Part shown: positions 45,298 through 52,640 of the stretch, piece by piece
Layout: each line of letters opens with the position of its first letter
Numbering within the stretch: the first letter of the stretch is position 1
DNA from: Gordonia pseudamarae
Lineage (GTDB): Bacteria; Actinomycetota; Actinomycetes; Mycobacteriales; Mycobacteriaceae
Reading direction: 5' to 3'
Length of the DNA: 64,000 nt
Assembly: GCF_025273675.1 (NCBI RefSeq)
Contig: NZ_CP045809.1
Location: 3,100,001 to 3,164,000, forward strand
Notes under the pieces: model-generated
What the model saw: only the letters and a program-made list of their open reading frames with translations
Databases searched by the model: none
What the model was told of the DNA's origin: nothing
Program-made: the position numbers and the translations under genes

Positions 45298-45512
45298 TGA
45301 TCTACCGCCTCTGCCTCTCATGCTCCGTGGTCGCGGCGAACGCGGACACCAGCCACCTCGATGCCGAGGACGAGCTGCGGGTCACTGCGTTCCTCGAAGC
45401 GGCGGGCCTCCTGGCCCTCGTCGGCGAGCAGGACGAGGCTGGCTACTGGGACTGTGACTGCTGCGGATGGACCCAAATCGGGGACCCCGCGCAGCGCTGG
45501 GAGACGATGTGA
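45297..45512 (+). CDS. Small zinc-ribbon-like hypothetical protein
   Basis: 71 residues. Cysteine pairs CLSC near the N-terminus (residues 6-9) and CDCC near residues 53-56 suggest one zinc site. The start and stop overlap the flanking genes (TGATG and ATGTGA). Role unknown; small zinc proteins of phages often modify host transcription or nucleases. Confidence 0.6.
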   Translation: MIYRLCLSCSVVAANADTSHLDAEDELRVTAFLEAAGLLALVGEQDEAGYWDCDCCGWTQIGDPAQRWETM

Positions 45513-45751
45513 CCCGCCGCGTGGACCCGGACCTCCGCCCGCTCGTCCGCGCCGCCGAGGCTCACGGCTGGACTGTGCAGCACGGGCGGCGGCACCCGCG
45601 CCTGGTACCCCCGCCCGGATGGACCGACCGCTGCGGCGAGCCGGTCAGGCCGCTCGTGATCCCGTGTACCGGCAGCGACCGCCGGGGACCCCTGAACGCG
45701 GCGAGCGCGCTGCGGAGAGCAGGGGTACCCGTGCCACACCGAGGCAGGTGA
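45509..45751 (+). CDS. HicA/YcfA-like small protein
   Basis: 80 residues from the GTG at 45509, which overlaps the previous stop. The pattern LVRAAEAHGWTVQHGRRHPRLVPPPG followed by NAASALRRAGVPV resembles the dsRBD-like fold of HicA mRNA interferases, where a histidine in the GxHP-type strand is catalytic; here GRRHPRL is the equivalent. No HicB antitoxin is beside it, so it may be an orphan or a phage regulator. The next gene converges with one base between stops. Confidence 0.55.
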   Translation: MTRRVDPDLRPLVRAAEAHGWTVQHGRRHPRLVPPPGWTDRCGEPVRPLVIPCTGSDRRGPLNAASALRRAGVPVPHRGR

Positions 45752-45752
45752 T

Positions 45753-46028
45753 CTACTCTGGCCGCTCGTCCAGCTCTGACAGGTCGAGGCGCGGCGTCGG
45801 GTCCATGCCGACCCAATCGCCGTACCCCGTTTCAAGTGCGACTCGCTTCTCGATCTCCCGCAGCGCCTCGGCGTGGTCCGGCTGCTCCGGCCCGGGGTCC
45901 CCGCGCACCTGCCGCCAGTACGCACGCTCCCCGGCCAGGAACTCGCGCACGGCCTCGGGCAACGCCCCGGTGCCGTCCGGGAAATCCTCGGCGTACTCGG
46001 GGCGTTCGTCGTCGTCGCCAGGCATCAC
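45753..46028 (-). CDS. Small acidic partner of the ApeA-like protein
   Basis: 91 residues (or 90 from the ATG at 46025), strongly acidic: runs such as GDDDERPEYAEDFPDG and a tail LDLSELDERPE. It follows the ApeA-like gene with a GTGA overlap (46025-46028), so the two are made together. Acidic partners of nucleases are often immunity proteins or DNA mimics, but no family is recognised and this role is only suggested. Confidence 0.6.
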   Translation of the reverse strand: MMPGDDDERPEYAEDFPDGTGALPEAVREFLAGERAYWRQVRGDPGPEQPDHAEALREIEKRVALETGYGDWVGMDPTPRLDLSELDERPE

Positions 46029-47401
46029 TGTGTCTCGGCTTCCACACGCTGCAACTCACGGAGGAACGCCCGGGTGTTCGCGCACTCGTACTGGTATCGG
46101 TCGCGTTTGTCGATGGCCTCTGCGAGTGCAGCGTGGTCGTACCCGGCACGCGTCAGTAGGAACGCGCGGAGGAACCACGGCAGCGAGTGAGCCGACGCCG
46201 CCCACCGCAGGAACGACGCGCCATGTACTCCGTCCCGAGGCCGGAGATGATGGGCCAGATCGTTCCGCGCGTTCTTGTAGAGCTGCGCGATGTCAGGCAC
46301 CGCCGCGATCAGGTCCGGCACCACGTCGGCGACCTCGGCTTGCATGTCCCGGACCCGGGCGCTGAATCCGACATCGCCCAGGTGTCCTACGGCGGCGCGT
46401 ACGGCCTCCCGAACGGCCTCGGGGTCCACGCCCTGGTGTTTACGCGCCTCGGCCTCAGCGGCAGCGGTAGCCGCACTCCTGATCGCCCGAAGCGCGTTCT
46501 TGGACGCTTCGGGGAACCGCTTCTGAGGGAACGGGAGCCGCCGGTGGAAGCCCTCGATGAGCGTGGTTCCCAGCATCGCGCGGACCTCTACCGGGCGATC
46601 GGAATCCAGCTCCATCACCGCCCAGTCGAGTCCGTCCAGGCGAGAGTGCATGGCGATCCACTCGGCGAACTTCTCGACGGTGAGCAGCGCTGGGTCGAGC
46701 AGGGGCTTCTTCCACTCGACAGGTTCTTCGTGCTCGAAGTTCGCGCCGTGGACGCGCAGCCACGGGCCGTCGCTGATTCGCACCTGGGTCCGCATGACGA
46801 CGAGCTGCCTGTCCAGGACCAGCCACGCGAGAGCCCGACAGCCAGAGACGGCCCGGCGCATGAGCTGGTCGAGGTCGCTTGGTTGCGCCGACTCGTAGAC
46901 GAGCCAGGCGGTTCCGTCGGTGACCTCGGCCCGCAGTATCGAGTGATCGTCGGGCACCACGGCGCTGTCGCCGTCGGTCAGGTGTACCAGCCAGGAGGGA
47001 TCATCGAGCCGGAAGCGGATCGCAGTGTAGGGCTGGTCACGGGTGACGTGGGCTCCGAAGATCGCCGCGTCCGGCTCGAAGAAGGGCGCACCGAAGTGCC
47101 CGGACCCTCCGTGGTTGCGGGCCTCGACCAGACTCACTTGCTCGCTCGTGTCGAGGACCCCGTGCAGATCGCGCGGCGCGAACGCCTGGACGTGCTTCTC
47201 CGGGTCAGCAGAGAGTGTCGTCGTGGTCGTCGTGGGGCCGGTCCGCTCTACGGTGACTGTTGGATCGTCGGGGATCACCCCGTCGAGGACCACCGACGCT
47301 CGGTCGCCTACGGGTAGCTCCAACTGCCCCCGCATGTGCTCGCCGATCCCGTCGGCCAGCCAGAACTCACCGTTGGACTGCGAAAGGACGGATCGGGCCA
47401 T
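46025..47401 (-). CDS. ApeA-like HEPN-domain defence protein
   Basis: 458 residues. The first 300 residues form a beta-rich region like the ApeA N-terminal domain (repeated blocks such as EFWLADGIGEHMRGQLEL, AIRFRLDDPSWLVH and WLRVHGANFEHEEPVEWKKPLL). The C-terminal helical part contains YKNARNDLAHHLRPRDG, an intact HEPN motif R379-x4-H384. HEPN domains are metal-independent RNases, and ApeA is a reported single-gene anti-phage protein. The gene is divergent from the restriction-methylation gene with head-to-head starts and is followed by an overlapping acidic gene. Assignment is by pattern and memory; similarity to characterised ApeA was not measured. Confidence 0.75.
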   Translation of the reverse strand: MARSVLSQSNGEFWLADGIGEHMRGQLELPVGDRASVVLDGVIPDDPTVTVERTGPTTTTTTLSADPEKHVQAFAPRDLHGVLDTSEQVSLVEARNHGGSGHFGAPFFEPDAAIFGAHVTRDQPYTAIRFRLDDPSWLVHLTDGDSAVVPDDHSILRAEVTDGTAWLVYESAQPSDLDQLMRRAVSGCRALAWLVLDRQLVVMRTQVRISDGPWLRVHGANFEHEEPVEWKKPLLDPALLTVEKFAEWIAMHSRLDGLDWAVMELDSDRPVEVRAMLGTTLIEGFHRRLPFPQKRFPEASKNALRAIRSAATAAAEAEARKHQGVDPEAVREAVRAAVGHLGDVGFSARVRDMQAEVADVVPDLIAAVPDIAQLYKNARNDLAHHLRPRDGVHGASFLRWAASAHSLPWFLRAFLLTRAGYDHAALAEAIDKRDRYQYECANTRAFLRELQRVEAETQ

Positions 47402-47501
47402 GTCCCCAGCCTATGCGCGGCCCTGGACACGACAGACCTTCGCCGACACCGCCACGGCTCGCGTCCCGGAGGGGACCAGCCACCTCGCATACGGTGACGT
47501 A

Positions 47502-50500
47502 GTGCCTAGTGAAGTGATCGAGGGGATCGTCTCGCGCCTTGCCTCCCGCAAGCCCGTGCGCCCCGAAGCGGAAATCCAAGCCGACATCTACTCCCTGCTG
47601 ACGCTCGCGCCCCTCGGCCTGGACGAGTCCGACGCGCGGAAGATGGAGTCGCCGGTCGCCGACGGCACTCGCCGCCGGATCGACGTGGAAGCCGGGCACG
47701 TCGTCATCGAGGTGAAGAAGGACCTGCGAGTCGGGAACTTGGCCGAGTACGAGAGTCAGCTCGCCGGGTACGTCCAGCAGCGCACCACCGAACTCGCCAG
47801 CCGGTACGTCGGAATCCTGACCGACGGCACGACTTGGCGGCTCTATCACCTCCTTGACGGGGAGCTGGCCTACGTTTCCGACCTGGCCCTGACCCCGCAG
47901 CGCCCCGACGCCGAGCGACTGCTGGTCTGGCTCGAATCGGTCATGGCGACGCGCGAGCAGATCAAGCCCACCCCGGCTGAGATCGAGGAACGCCTCGGCG
48001 CGGACTCTCCCGGCCACCACCTCGACCACGCCTCGCTCGCCGCGCTCTACGAGGCGAACAAGGACCATCCCGAAGTGAAGTTGAAGCGCGAGCTGTGGGC
48101 CAAGCTCCTGCGCACGGCGTTCGGCAAGCAGTTCACCGACGACCCTGACCTGTTCATCAACCACACGCTGCTGGTGGTCACCGCCGAGCTGATCGCCCAC
48201 GCCGCTATCGGCTGGGACATCTCCCCGCATGGACCGCTCAGCCCCGTTCAGCTCATCTCGGGCTCGGAGTTCCAGGCATCCCAGATTCACGGCGTCATCG
48301 AGGCCGACTTCTTCGACTGGGTAACCCAGGTCGAAGGCGGTGGCACGTTCGTCTCTGAGCTGGGCCGTCGGCTGTCCCGGTTCAACTGGAACGAGGTCGA
48401 ACACGACGTTCTGAAAATCCTGTACGAGTCGGTAATACCGACGCAGGAACGCGAGCGACTGGGCGAGTACTACACCCCGGACTGGCTGGCGGACCGCGTG
48501 GTCCACGAGACAGTTACCGACCCGTTGAACATGAGGGTCGCGGACCCTAGCTGCGGTTCGGGCACGTTCCTGTTCCATGCGATCCGCCGGTACCTCGACG
48601 CCGCCGAGGCCGGAGGCGCGCCTCCGAACAAGGCCCTCGACCATGTGACGGCACAGGTCGTCGGGATGGACGTACACCCGGTTGCAGTGACCCTAGCCCG
48701 CGTCACCTACCTGCTGGCGATTGGCCTGGACCGGATTCAGCACCCGGATCGCGGCCCCCTCACGATCCCCGTCTACCTCGGCGACTCAATGCAATGGGAG
48801 CAGCGCCGCGACCTGATCGACGGCGGGGAACTGGTCACCGTGGCGACCGAGGGCGATGAGCTGGTCGAAGGCGGCGGCGTCCTGTTCGGCGACGACCTCG
48901 TGTTCCCTCGCAGCGTGCTCGCCGATGCCGGAAGGTTCGACCGCCTGGTCACCGAAATGGCCGACCGGGCACTCGACGTTCGCGTGTTCAAGAACGGGAA
49001 GCTCATGCGCACCGACGTGGAACTGATCGACCCGGTGTTGAAGAACTTCGGGGTGACCGAGGACGAAGGCAAGGTGCTGACGACGACGTTCTCGACCATG
49101 CGCGCGCTCCACCGCACCGGGCGCAACCACATCTGGGGCTATTACGTCCGCAACCTCATTCGCCCGTTGTGGCTCTCCGAGCCAGCCAACCGAGTTGACG
49201 TGATGGTCGGCAACCCGCCCTGGCTGCGGTACTCCAAGATGACGGCCAACATGCAGGAGCGTTACAAGAACCTGGCGAAGCCGAGGAACCTGCTCACCGG
49301 TGGCCTCGGCGCTTCTAGCCGGGACCTCTCAACACTGTTCGTCGTCCGCGCAGTAGAGCTGTATCTACGGGCCGGAGGCCGGTTCGCCTTCGTCATGCCC
49401 CACGGGATACTCACCCGCAAGCCGCATACAGGCTTCCGTACGGGTGAGTGGGAGACCCGCACGTCAGAGCCTCTTGCGGTGCGATTCGCGGAGAGCTGGG
49501 ACCTGGCGAACGCGACCACGGGATTCCCGATGGTCTCCTGTGTCGTGTTTGGCGACCGGTCAGCGATACCGGCACCTCTGCCGTCCGAGACAGTCTGTTG
49601 GACTGGTCGCCTGCCGCGTGCTGACGTTCCTTGGGCGGAAGCGAGCGCGAAGATCACCACTGCGCCGGGGAGAATCGTGGCGCACGCCGCCGGGGCTGAG
49701 GTTCCCACGTCGCCGTACAAGAACCTATTCCGTCAGGGCGCGGTACTCGCGCCGCGAGTATGTCTGTTCGTCACGGAGACTTCGGCCGGGCCGCTCGGTG
49801 CGGGTGCGGGCCGCGTCGCAGTGGTGTCGCATCGCTCGACGTTGGAGAAGGAACCGTGGAAATCGCTGCCCTCGCTCCAAGCTCGTGTCGAGAGTCGATT
49901 CGTCCGCCCCGTCTATCTCGGTGAGACGATCCTGCCCTTCCGCTCGGTGAGACCTCGAAAAGCGGTACTCCCGGTGATGGATGAACTGATGAGTGCAGAG
50001 GAGATCGAACAGTCCCCGGGCCTCCTCTCGTGGTGGGAGCCCGCAGAAGCAGCCTGGGAGAAGGACAAGCCATCTCAGGATCGGTCGCGGCTGCTGGACC
50101 GGATCGACTACCACGGGCAGCTCTCCGCGCAGTTCCCGCTCGCGCACCGGCGGGTCGTCTACACGAAGGCCGGTAACACCTTGGCCGCAACGGTCATCGA
50201 GGACCCGAGGGCCGTGATCGACACGTCGCTCTACTGGTCGTCTGTGGCCTCAGAAGCCGAAGCGAACTACTTGTGCGCGGTCCTGAACTCGGCTGAACTT
50301 CTGGCGAGGGTGAAGCCGTTACAGACTCTCGGGTTGTTCGGTGCCCGTCACTTCGACAAGTATGTGTTCCTCGTGCCGTTCCCGAAGTTCGACCCAACGA
50401 GTGAACTACACCAGCGCATTGCCGCGCTCGGAGTAGATGCTGCTGAGGTGGCCGCAGCCGTGGACGTGACAGGTGCGCGTACGTTCCAGGCAGCACGGAA

Positions 50501-50582
50501 GCTCGTGGCCGCTGGCATAGCGGAGCAGGGAGTCAGCGCGGAGATCAACGAGACCATCAGGCGGCTCCTCGGCGATGACTGA
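47502..50582 (+). CDS. Single-polypeptide restriction-modification enzyme (type IIG-like)
   Basis: 1026 residues. An N-terminal PD-(D/E)xK-type nuclease is indicated by RRIDVEAGHVVIEVKKDL (Asp61, Glu70-x-Lys72). An N6-adenine methyltransferase follows, with SAM motif I VADPSCGSGTFLF near 346 and catalytic NPPW at 571-574. The C-terminal 350 residues, with RYVFLVPF-like strands, would be the target-recognition part. It would both cut unmodified DNA and methylate one strand. The GTG at 47502 has GGTGA a few bases upstream; an ATG at 47400 would overlap the ApeA start. It overlaps the next gene by 8 bases. Confidence 0.85.
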   Translation: MPSEVIEGIVSRLASRKPVRPEAEIQADIYSLLTLAPLGLDESDARKMESPVADGTRRRIDVEAGHVVIEVKKDLRVGNLAEYESQLAGYVQQRTTELASRYVGILTDGTTWRLYHLLDGELAYVSDLALTPQRPDAERLLVWLESVMATREQIKPTPAEIEERLGADSPGHHLDHASLAALYEANKDHPEVKLKRELWAKLLRTAFGKQFTDDPDLFINHTLLVVTAELIAHAAIGWDISPHGPLSPVQLISGSEFQASQIHGVIEADFFDWVTQVEGGGTFVSELGRRLSRFNWNEVEHDVLKILYESVIPTQERERLGEYYTPDWLADRVVHETVTDPLNMRVADPSCGSGTFLFHAIRRYLDAAEAGGAPPNKALDHVTAQVVGMDVHPVAVTLARVTYLLAIGLDRIQHPDRGPLTIPVYLGDSMQWEQRRDLIDGGELVTVATEGDELVEGGGVLFGDDLVFPRSVLADAGRFDRLVTEMADRALDVRVFKNGKLMRTDVELIDPVLKNFGVTEDEGKVLTTTFSTMRALHRTGRNHIWGYYVRNLIRPLWLSEPANRVDVMVGNPPWLRYSKMTANMQERYKNLAKPRNLLTGGLGASSRDLSTLFVVRAVELYLRAGGRFAFVMPHGILTRKPHTGFRTGEWETRTSEPLAVRFAESWDLANATTGFPMVSCVVFGDRSAIPAPLPSETVCWTGRLPRADVPWAEASAKITTAPGRIVAHAAGAEVPTSPYKNLFRQGAVLAPRVCLFVTETSAGPLGAGAGRVAVVSHRSTLEKEPWKSLPSLQARVESRFVRPVYLGETILPFRSVRPRKAVLPVMDELMSAEEIEQSPGLLSWWEPAEAAWEKDKPSQDRSRLLDRIDYHGQLSAQFPLAHRRVVYTKAGNTLAATVIEDPRAVIDTSLYWSSVASEAEANYLCAVLNSAELLARVKPLQTLGLFGARHFDKYVFLVPFPKFDPTSELHQRIAALGVDAAEVAAAVDVTGARTFQAARKLVAAGIAEQGVSAEINETIRRLLGDD

Positions 50583-51102
50583 CCGTACACACATCCCGCC
50601 GTTCCCGGCAGGAACCATCGAGGCGGTCTCACGCGCCATCGGCGACCTCTACACCGGTACCGAGGTGAACCAGCTCCTCATCGACACCGGTCTGCCGCTG
50701 CCGATTGCTGACGGCACCAAGTGGCGGCGGATCGATGCCTCGCGGCGGATCAAGCAGAACCGGCAGGGTGATGGTCGCCCGCTAGTGGCTCTGGTGAAGG
50801 AGGCGATGAAGCCCGACCGCACCCTCGCTCACCGCGCCGAAGCCGCGACGGCGCGGGACAGTCTGAAGCAGGTGCTTTCCCTCTCTGGACTGAAGGTGCT
50901 CAACGATGGCCGGGTGTCGCGCACAACGCGCACCACCACCGACTCTGAGGCAGCGCAGCACCCGCCTTCGCGCCTGAACCCCTCGGCGCATGAGCCGAGG
51001 GTTGAGTGGGCGCTGTCCGAGCACGACGCTCTCGACGTGCTGGGCACCGTGTCCTTGGTTCACCGGCGGCTCGATACCGTGACCGTTCACCGCGCCACCT
51101 GA
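50575..51102 (+). CDS. Internally shortened TIGR02391-like HEPN protein
   Basis: 175 residues, against about 260 for the family as I recall it. Residues 1-125 match the family N-terminus (PPFPAGTIEAVSRAIGDL, LSLSGLKVLNDGRVSRTTRTTTDSEA) and residues 133-170 match its C-terminus (RLNPSAHEPR, DVLGTVSLVHRRLD). The middle helical block is missing without loss of frame, yet R133-x5-H139 keeps a HEPN-type motif. Its start overlaps the restriction gene by 8 bases, so the two are co-expressed. It may be an accessory effector or a decayed one. Confidence 0.65.
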   Translation: MTDRTHIPPFPAGTIEAVSRAIGDLYTGTEVNQLLIDTGLPLPIADGTKWRRIDASRRIKQNRQGDGRPLVALVKEAMKPDRTLAHRAEAATARDSLKQVLSLSGLKVLNDGRVSRTTRTTTDSEAAQHPPSRLNPSAHEPRVEWALSEHDALDVLGTVSLVHRRLDTVTVHRAT

Positions 51103-51261
51103 CCGAACCCTCAGTGCCTGTTCACCCGCTGCCCACTCGCGTCGCGCCAGAGCGGGTCAGCATCAACCCAGCGCGCAATCGGGTGCCTGTCGCGCACGAG
51201 GTTCGCTACGATCTGCGCTTGCCTGTCCGATGCCCATCCACTTCTGAGGCCAGGCCAGTCT

Positions 51262-51369
51262 GTAGGAATTGCCGTAGGAACGACCGTAGGGGGGCTCGTA
51301 GGAATCGCCGTAGGAACGACCGTAGGGGGGCTCGTAGGAATCGCCGTAGGAACGACCGTAGGGGGGCTC
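51262..51369. repeat. Three 36-bp tandem repeats
   Basis: Three head-to-tail 36-bp units run from 51262 to 51369, differing at one base. Each unit holds three GTAGG motifs spaced 12 bp, so the block is a nine-fold 12-bp periodic array, and further GTAGGG motifs lie at about 51502 and 51550. All reading frames stay open, but no credible gene covers them. An iteron or centromere-like function is possible. Confidence 0.8.
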
Positions 51370-51559
51370 GTAGGGCCACGCCGCGAGCGGCTGGACTCGC
51401 CACCATTTCCGCGAATAGCGCTGTGAGCCTGACCAATTGCGAGATCGCTCGCGGAGCGGAGTCCTCGGGCAGAAGGTTTCCGCCACCCTCCTGCACCGAG
51501 TGCCGTAGGGCGGGGAAAAGCAGCCCAGATGAGCTGCGGCAGGGCAGCCGTAGGGGCGC

Positions 51560-51605
51560 TATATCCGATTCCTTATCTACCTATACTTCCTTACCAACCT
51601 ATGCC
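51560..51605. other. AT-rich patch beside the 36-bp repeats
   Basis: About 45 bases with repeated TAyC-type steps (TATCC, TATCTACC, TATACTTCC, TTACCAACC, TATGCC) stand out in GC-rich DNA, about 200 bp from the tandem repeats. The two together resemble a small replication origin (iterons plus unwinding element). From 51103 to 51800 no convincing gene is seen. Confidence 0.4.
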
Positions 51606-51800
51606 TGGCGTCTCCGCTTTGATGGTCCACCGTCGCGGCAGCCCATTGTGCACCGCACACCCGACTCCCTCGGGCCGGGGTGTCGAGGCTGCGGATCACC
51701 CGGAGTTTGGAGGGGATGTGACGGAGCCGGCTGGACGATTCACGCGGACTGAGTACATCCGCTCCGGGGGTGCCGGAGCCGGGCAGAGAGACCCCGACGG

Positions 51801-52403
51801 TTACGTCGGGACCGTCTCGTGGCGGTCGTCCCGGAGTGCGCGGTAAAGGGTGGATCGTCCAAGCCCGACGATCTTCGCCGCCTCGGCCACCGACCTTCCA
51901 GCGGCCACGAGGTCGGCGGCTGCGGAGACCTTGGATGGATCGACGGGACGGCGACCACCGACGCGGCCACGGGCTCGGGCGGCAGCCACGCCGTCCCGCG
52001 TCCGCTCACGCAGGATGCCGCGTTCCAGCTCCGCGAGCGCACCGAGGAGGCTCAGCGTGAACTGCCCGTAGGGGCTCGACGTGCTCGTGTCTACGGGCTC
52101 GGTGAGGCTGCGTAGCCCCACGCCGCGCGCGGCCAGTTCGTCGGCCAGCCGGAGCAGGTCACGGGTCGAGCGCGAGAGTCGCGACAGGGAGTAGACGACG
52201 ATGGTGTCGCCGCTGCGGCAGTAGGCCAGCAGCTCGTCCAGGCCGGGCCGGTCGAGCACCGACCCGGTGATCCGGTCGGTGAACACGCGCTCGGCCCCGG
52301 CTGCGGCCAGGGCGTCGAGCTGTAGTGACTCGTCCTGCGCTGTGGTCGAGACGCGGGCGTAGCCGAGGAGCTGGCCGGAGACGGGAGCCGAGGTGGTGGT
52401 CAT
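51801..52403 (-). CDS. Serine recombinase of the resolvase/invertase family
   Basis: 200 residues. The catalytic domain has LLGYARVSTTAQDESLQLDAL with the nucleophilic serine, and YSLSRLSRSTRDLL with the active-site arginines; the long helix ELERGILRERTRDGVAAARARGRVGGRRP leads to a C-terminal helix-turn-helix (AAKIVGLGRSTLYRAL). It may resolve dimers of the element or invert a segment. A 7-bp hairpin (51793-51810) overlaps its stop codon and may terminate it. Paired crossover sites are not identified. Confidence 0.9.
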   Translation of the reverse strand: MTTTSAPVSGQLLGYARVSTTAQDESLQLDALAAAGAERVFTDRITGSVLDRPGLDELLAYCRSGDTIVVYSLSRLSRSTRDLLRLADELAARGVGLRSLTEPVDTSTSSPYGQFTLSLLGALAELERGILRERTRDGVAAARARGRVGGRRPVDPSKVSAAADLVAAGRSVAEAAKIVGLGRSTLYRALRDDRHETVPT

Positions 52404-52640
52404 GCCGGGATCGTCCCGTATGGGTACGACATCGAGTAGCGGGACGGAGGAGGAATCGGGACGGGGAACCGGGACCGGGCGAGCTGGGCCGATGCTGCGG
52501 GCACCCGGTCGCTGGTCACCAGTCCTCTATCCGGTGGTTTGTGGGAGGGAGATGGGGGGAAGTACAAAGCCCCGGGCGCATGATTCGCAATGAATCAGAG
52601 GCGGGTCCGGGGCGTTCATCAACCAAGCTACCATCGCGCC
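52404..52640. other. Resolvase/AbiF-like intergenic region
   Basis: The resolvase-proximal half is rich in GGGAC repeats (about five copies between 52420 and 52480), which could be resolvase subsites. The half near the AbiF-like gene contains the hairpin described separately. No protein-coding gene is seen. Confidence 0.35.
52569..52613 (+). ncRNA. Candidate abiF-type structured RNA
   Basis: GCCCCGG (52569-52575) pairs perfectly with CCGGGGC (52607-52613); inside, CGC (52577-52579) can pair with GCG (52601-52603), and TGATTC (52581-52586) with GAATCA (52592-52597) around a 5-base loop. The hairpin ends 27 bases before the start codon of the AbiF/Abi_2-like gene. Structured RNAs upstream of abiF genes have been described as antitoxins of HEPN toxins; the match here is by position and my recollection of the motif. 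Confidence 0.5.

Noticed and set aside
46025..47502. ATG at 47400 as the start of the restriction-modification gene
   Set aside because: It would overlap the ApeA-like start codon on the other strand; the GTG at 47502 has a GGTGA site and begins at the conserved region.
51262..51369. CRISPR array
   Set aside because: The 36-bp units are contiguous with no unique spacers, and no cas genes are present.
51163..51496. Minus-strand frame with repeated PPYGRSYGDSYE peptides, or a second frame with LRAPLRSFLRRF repeats
   Set aside because: All frames are open across a 36-bp repeat, the ribosome-binding site is too close to the start, and no conserved domain surrounds the repeats. Kept as a DNA repeat, although a repeat-bearing small protein is not excluded.
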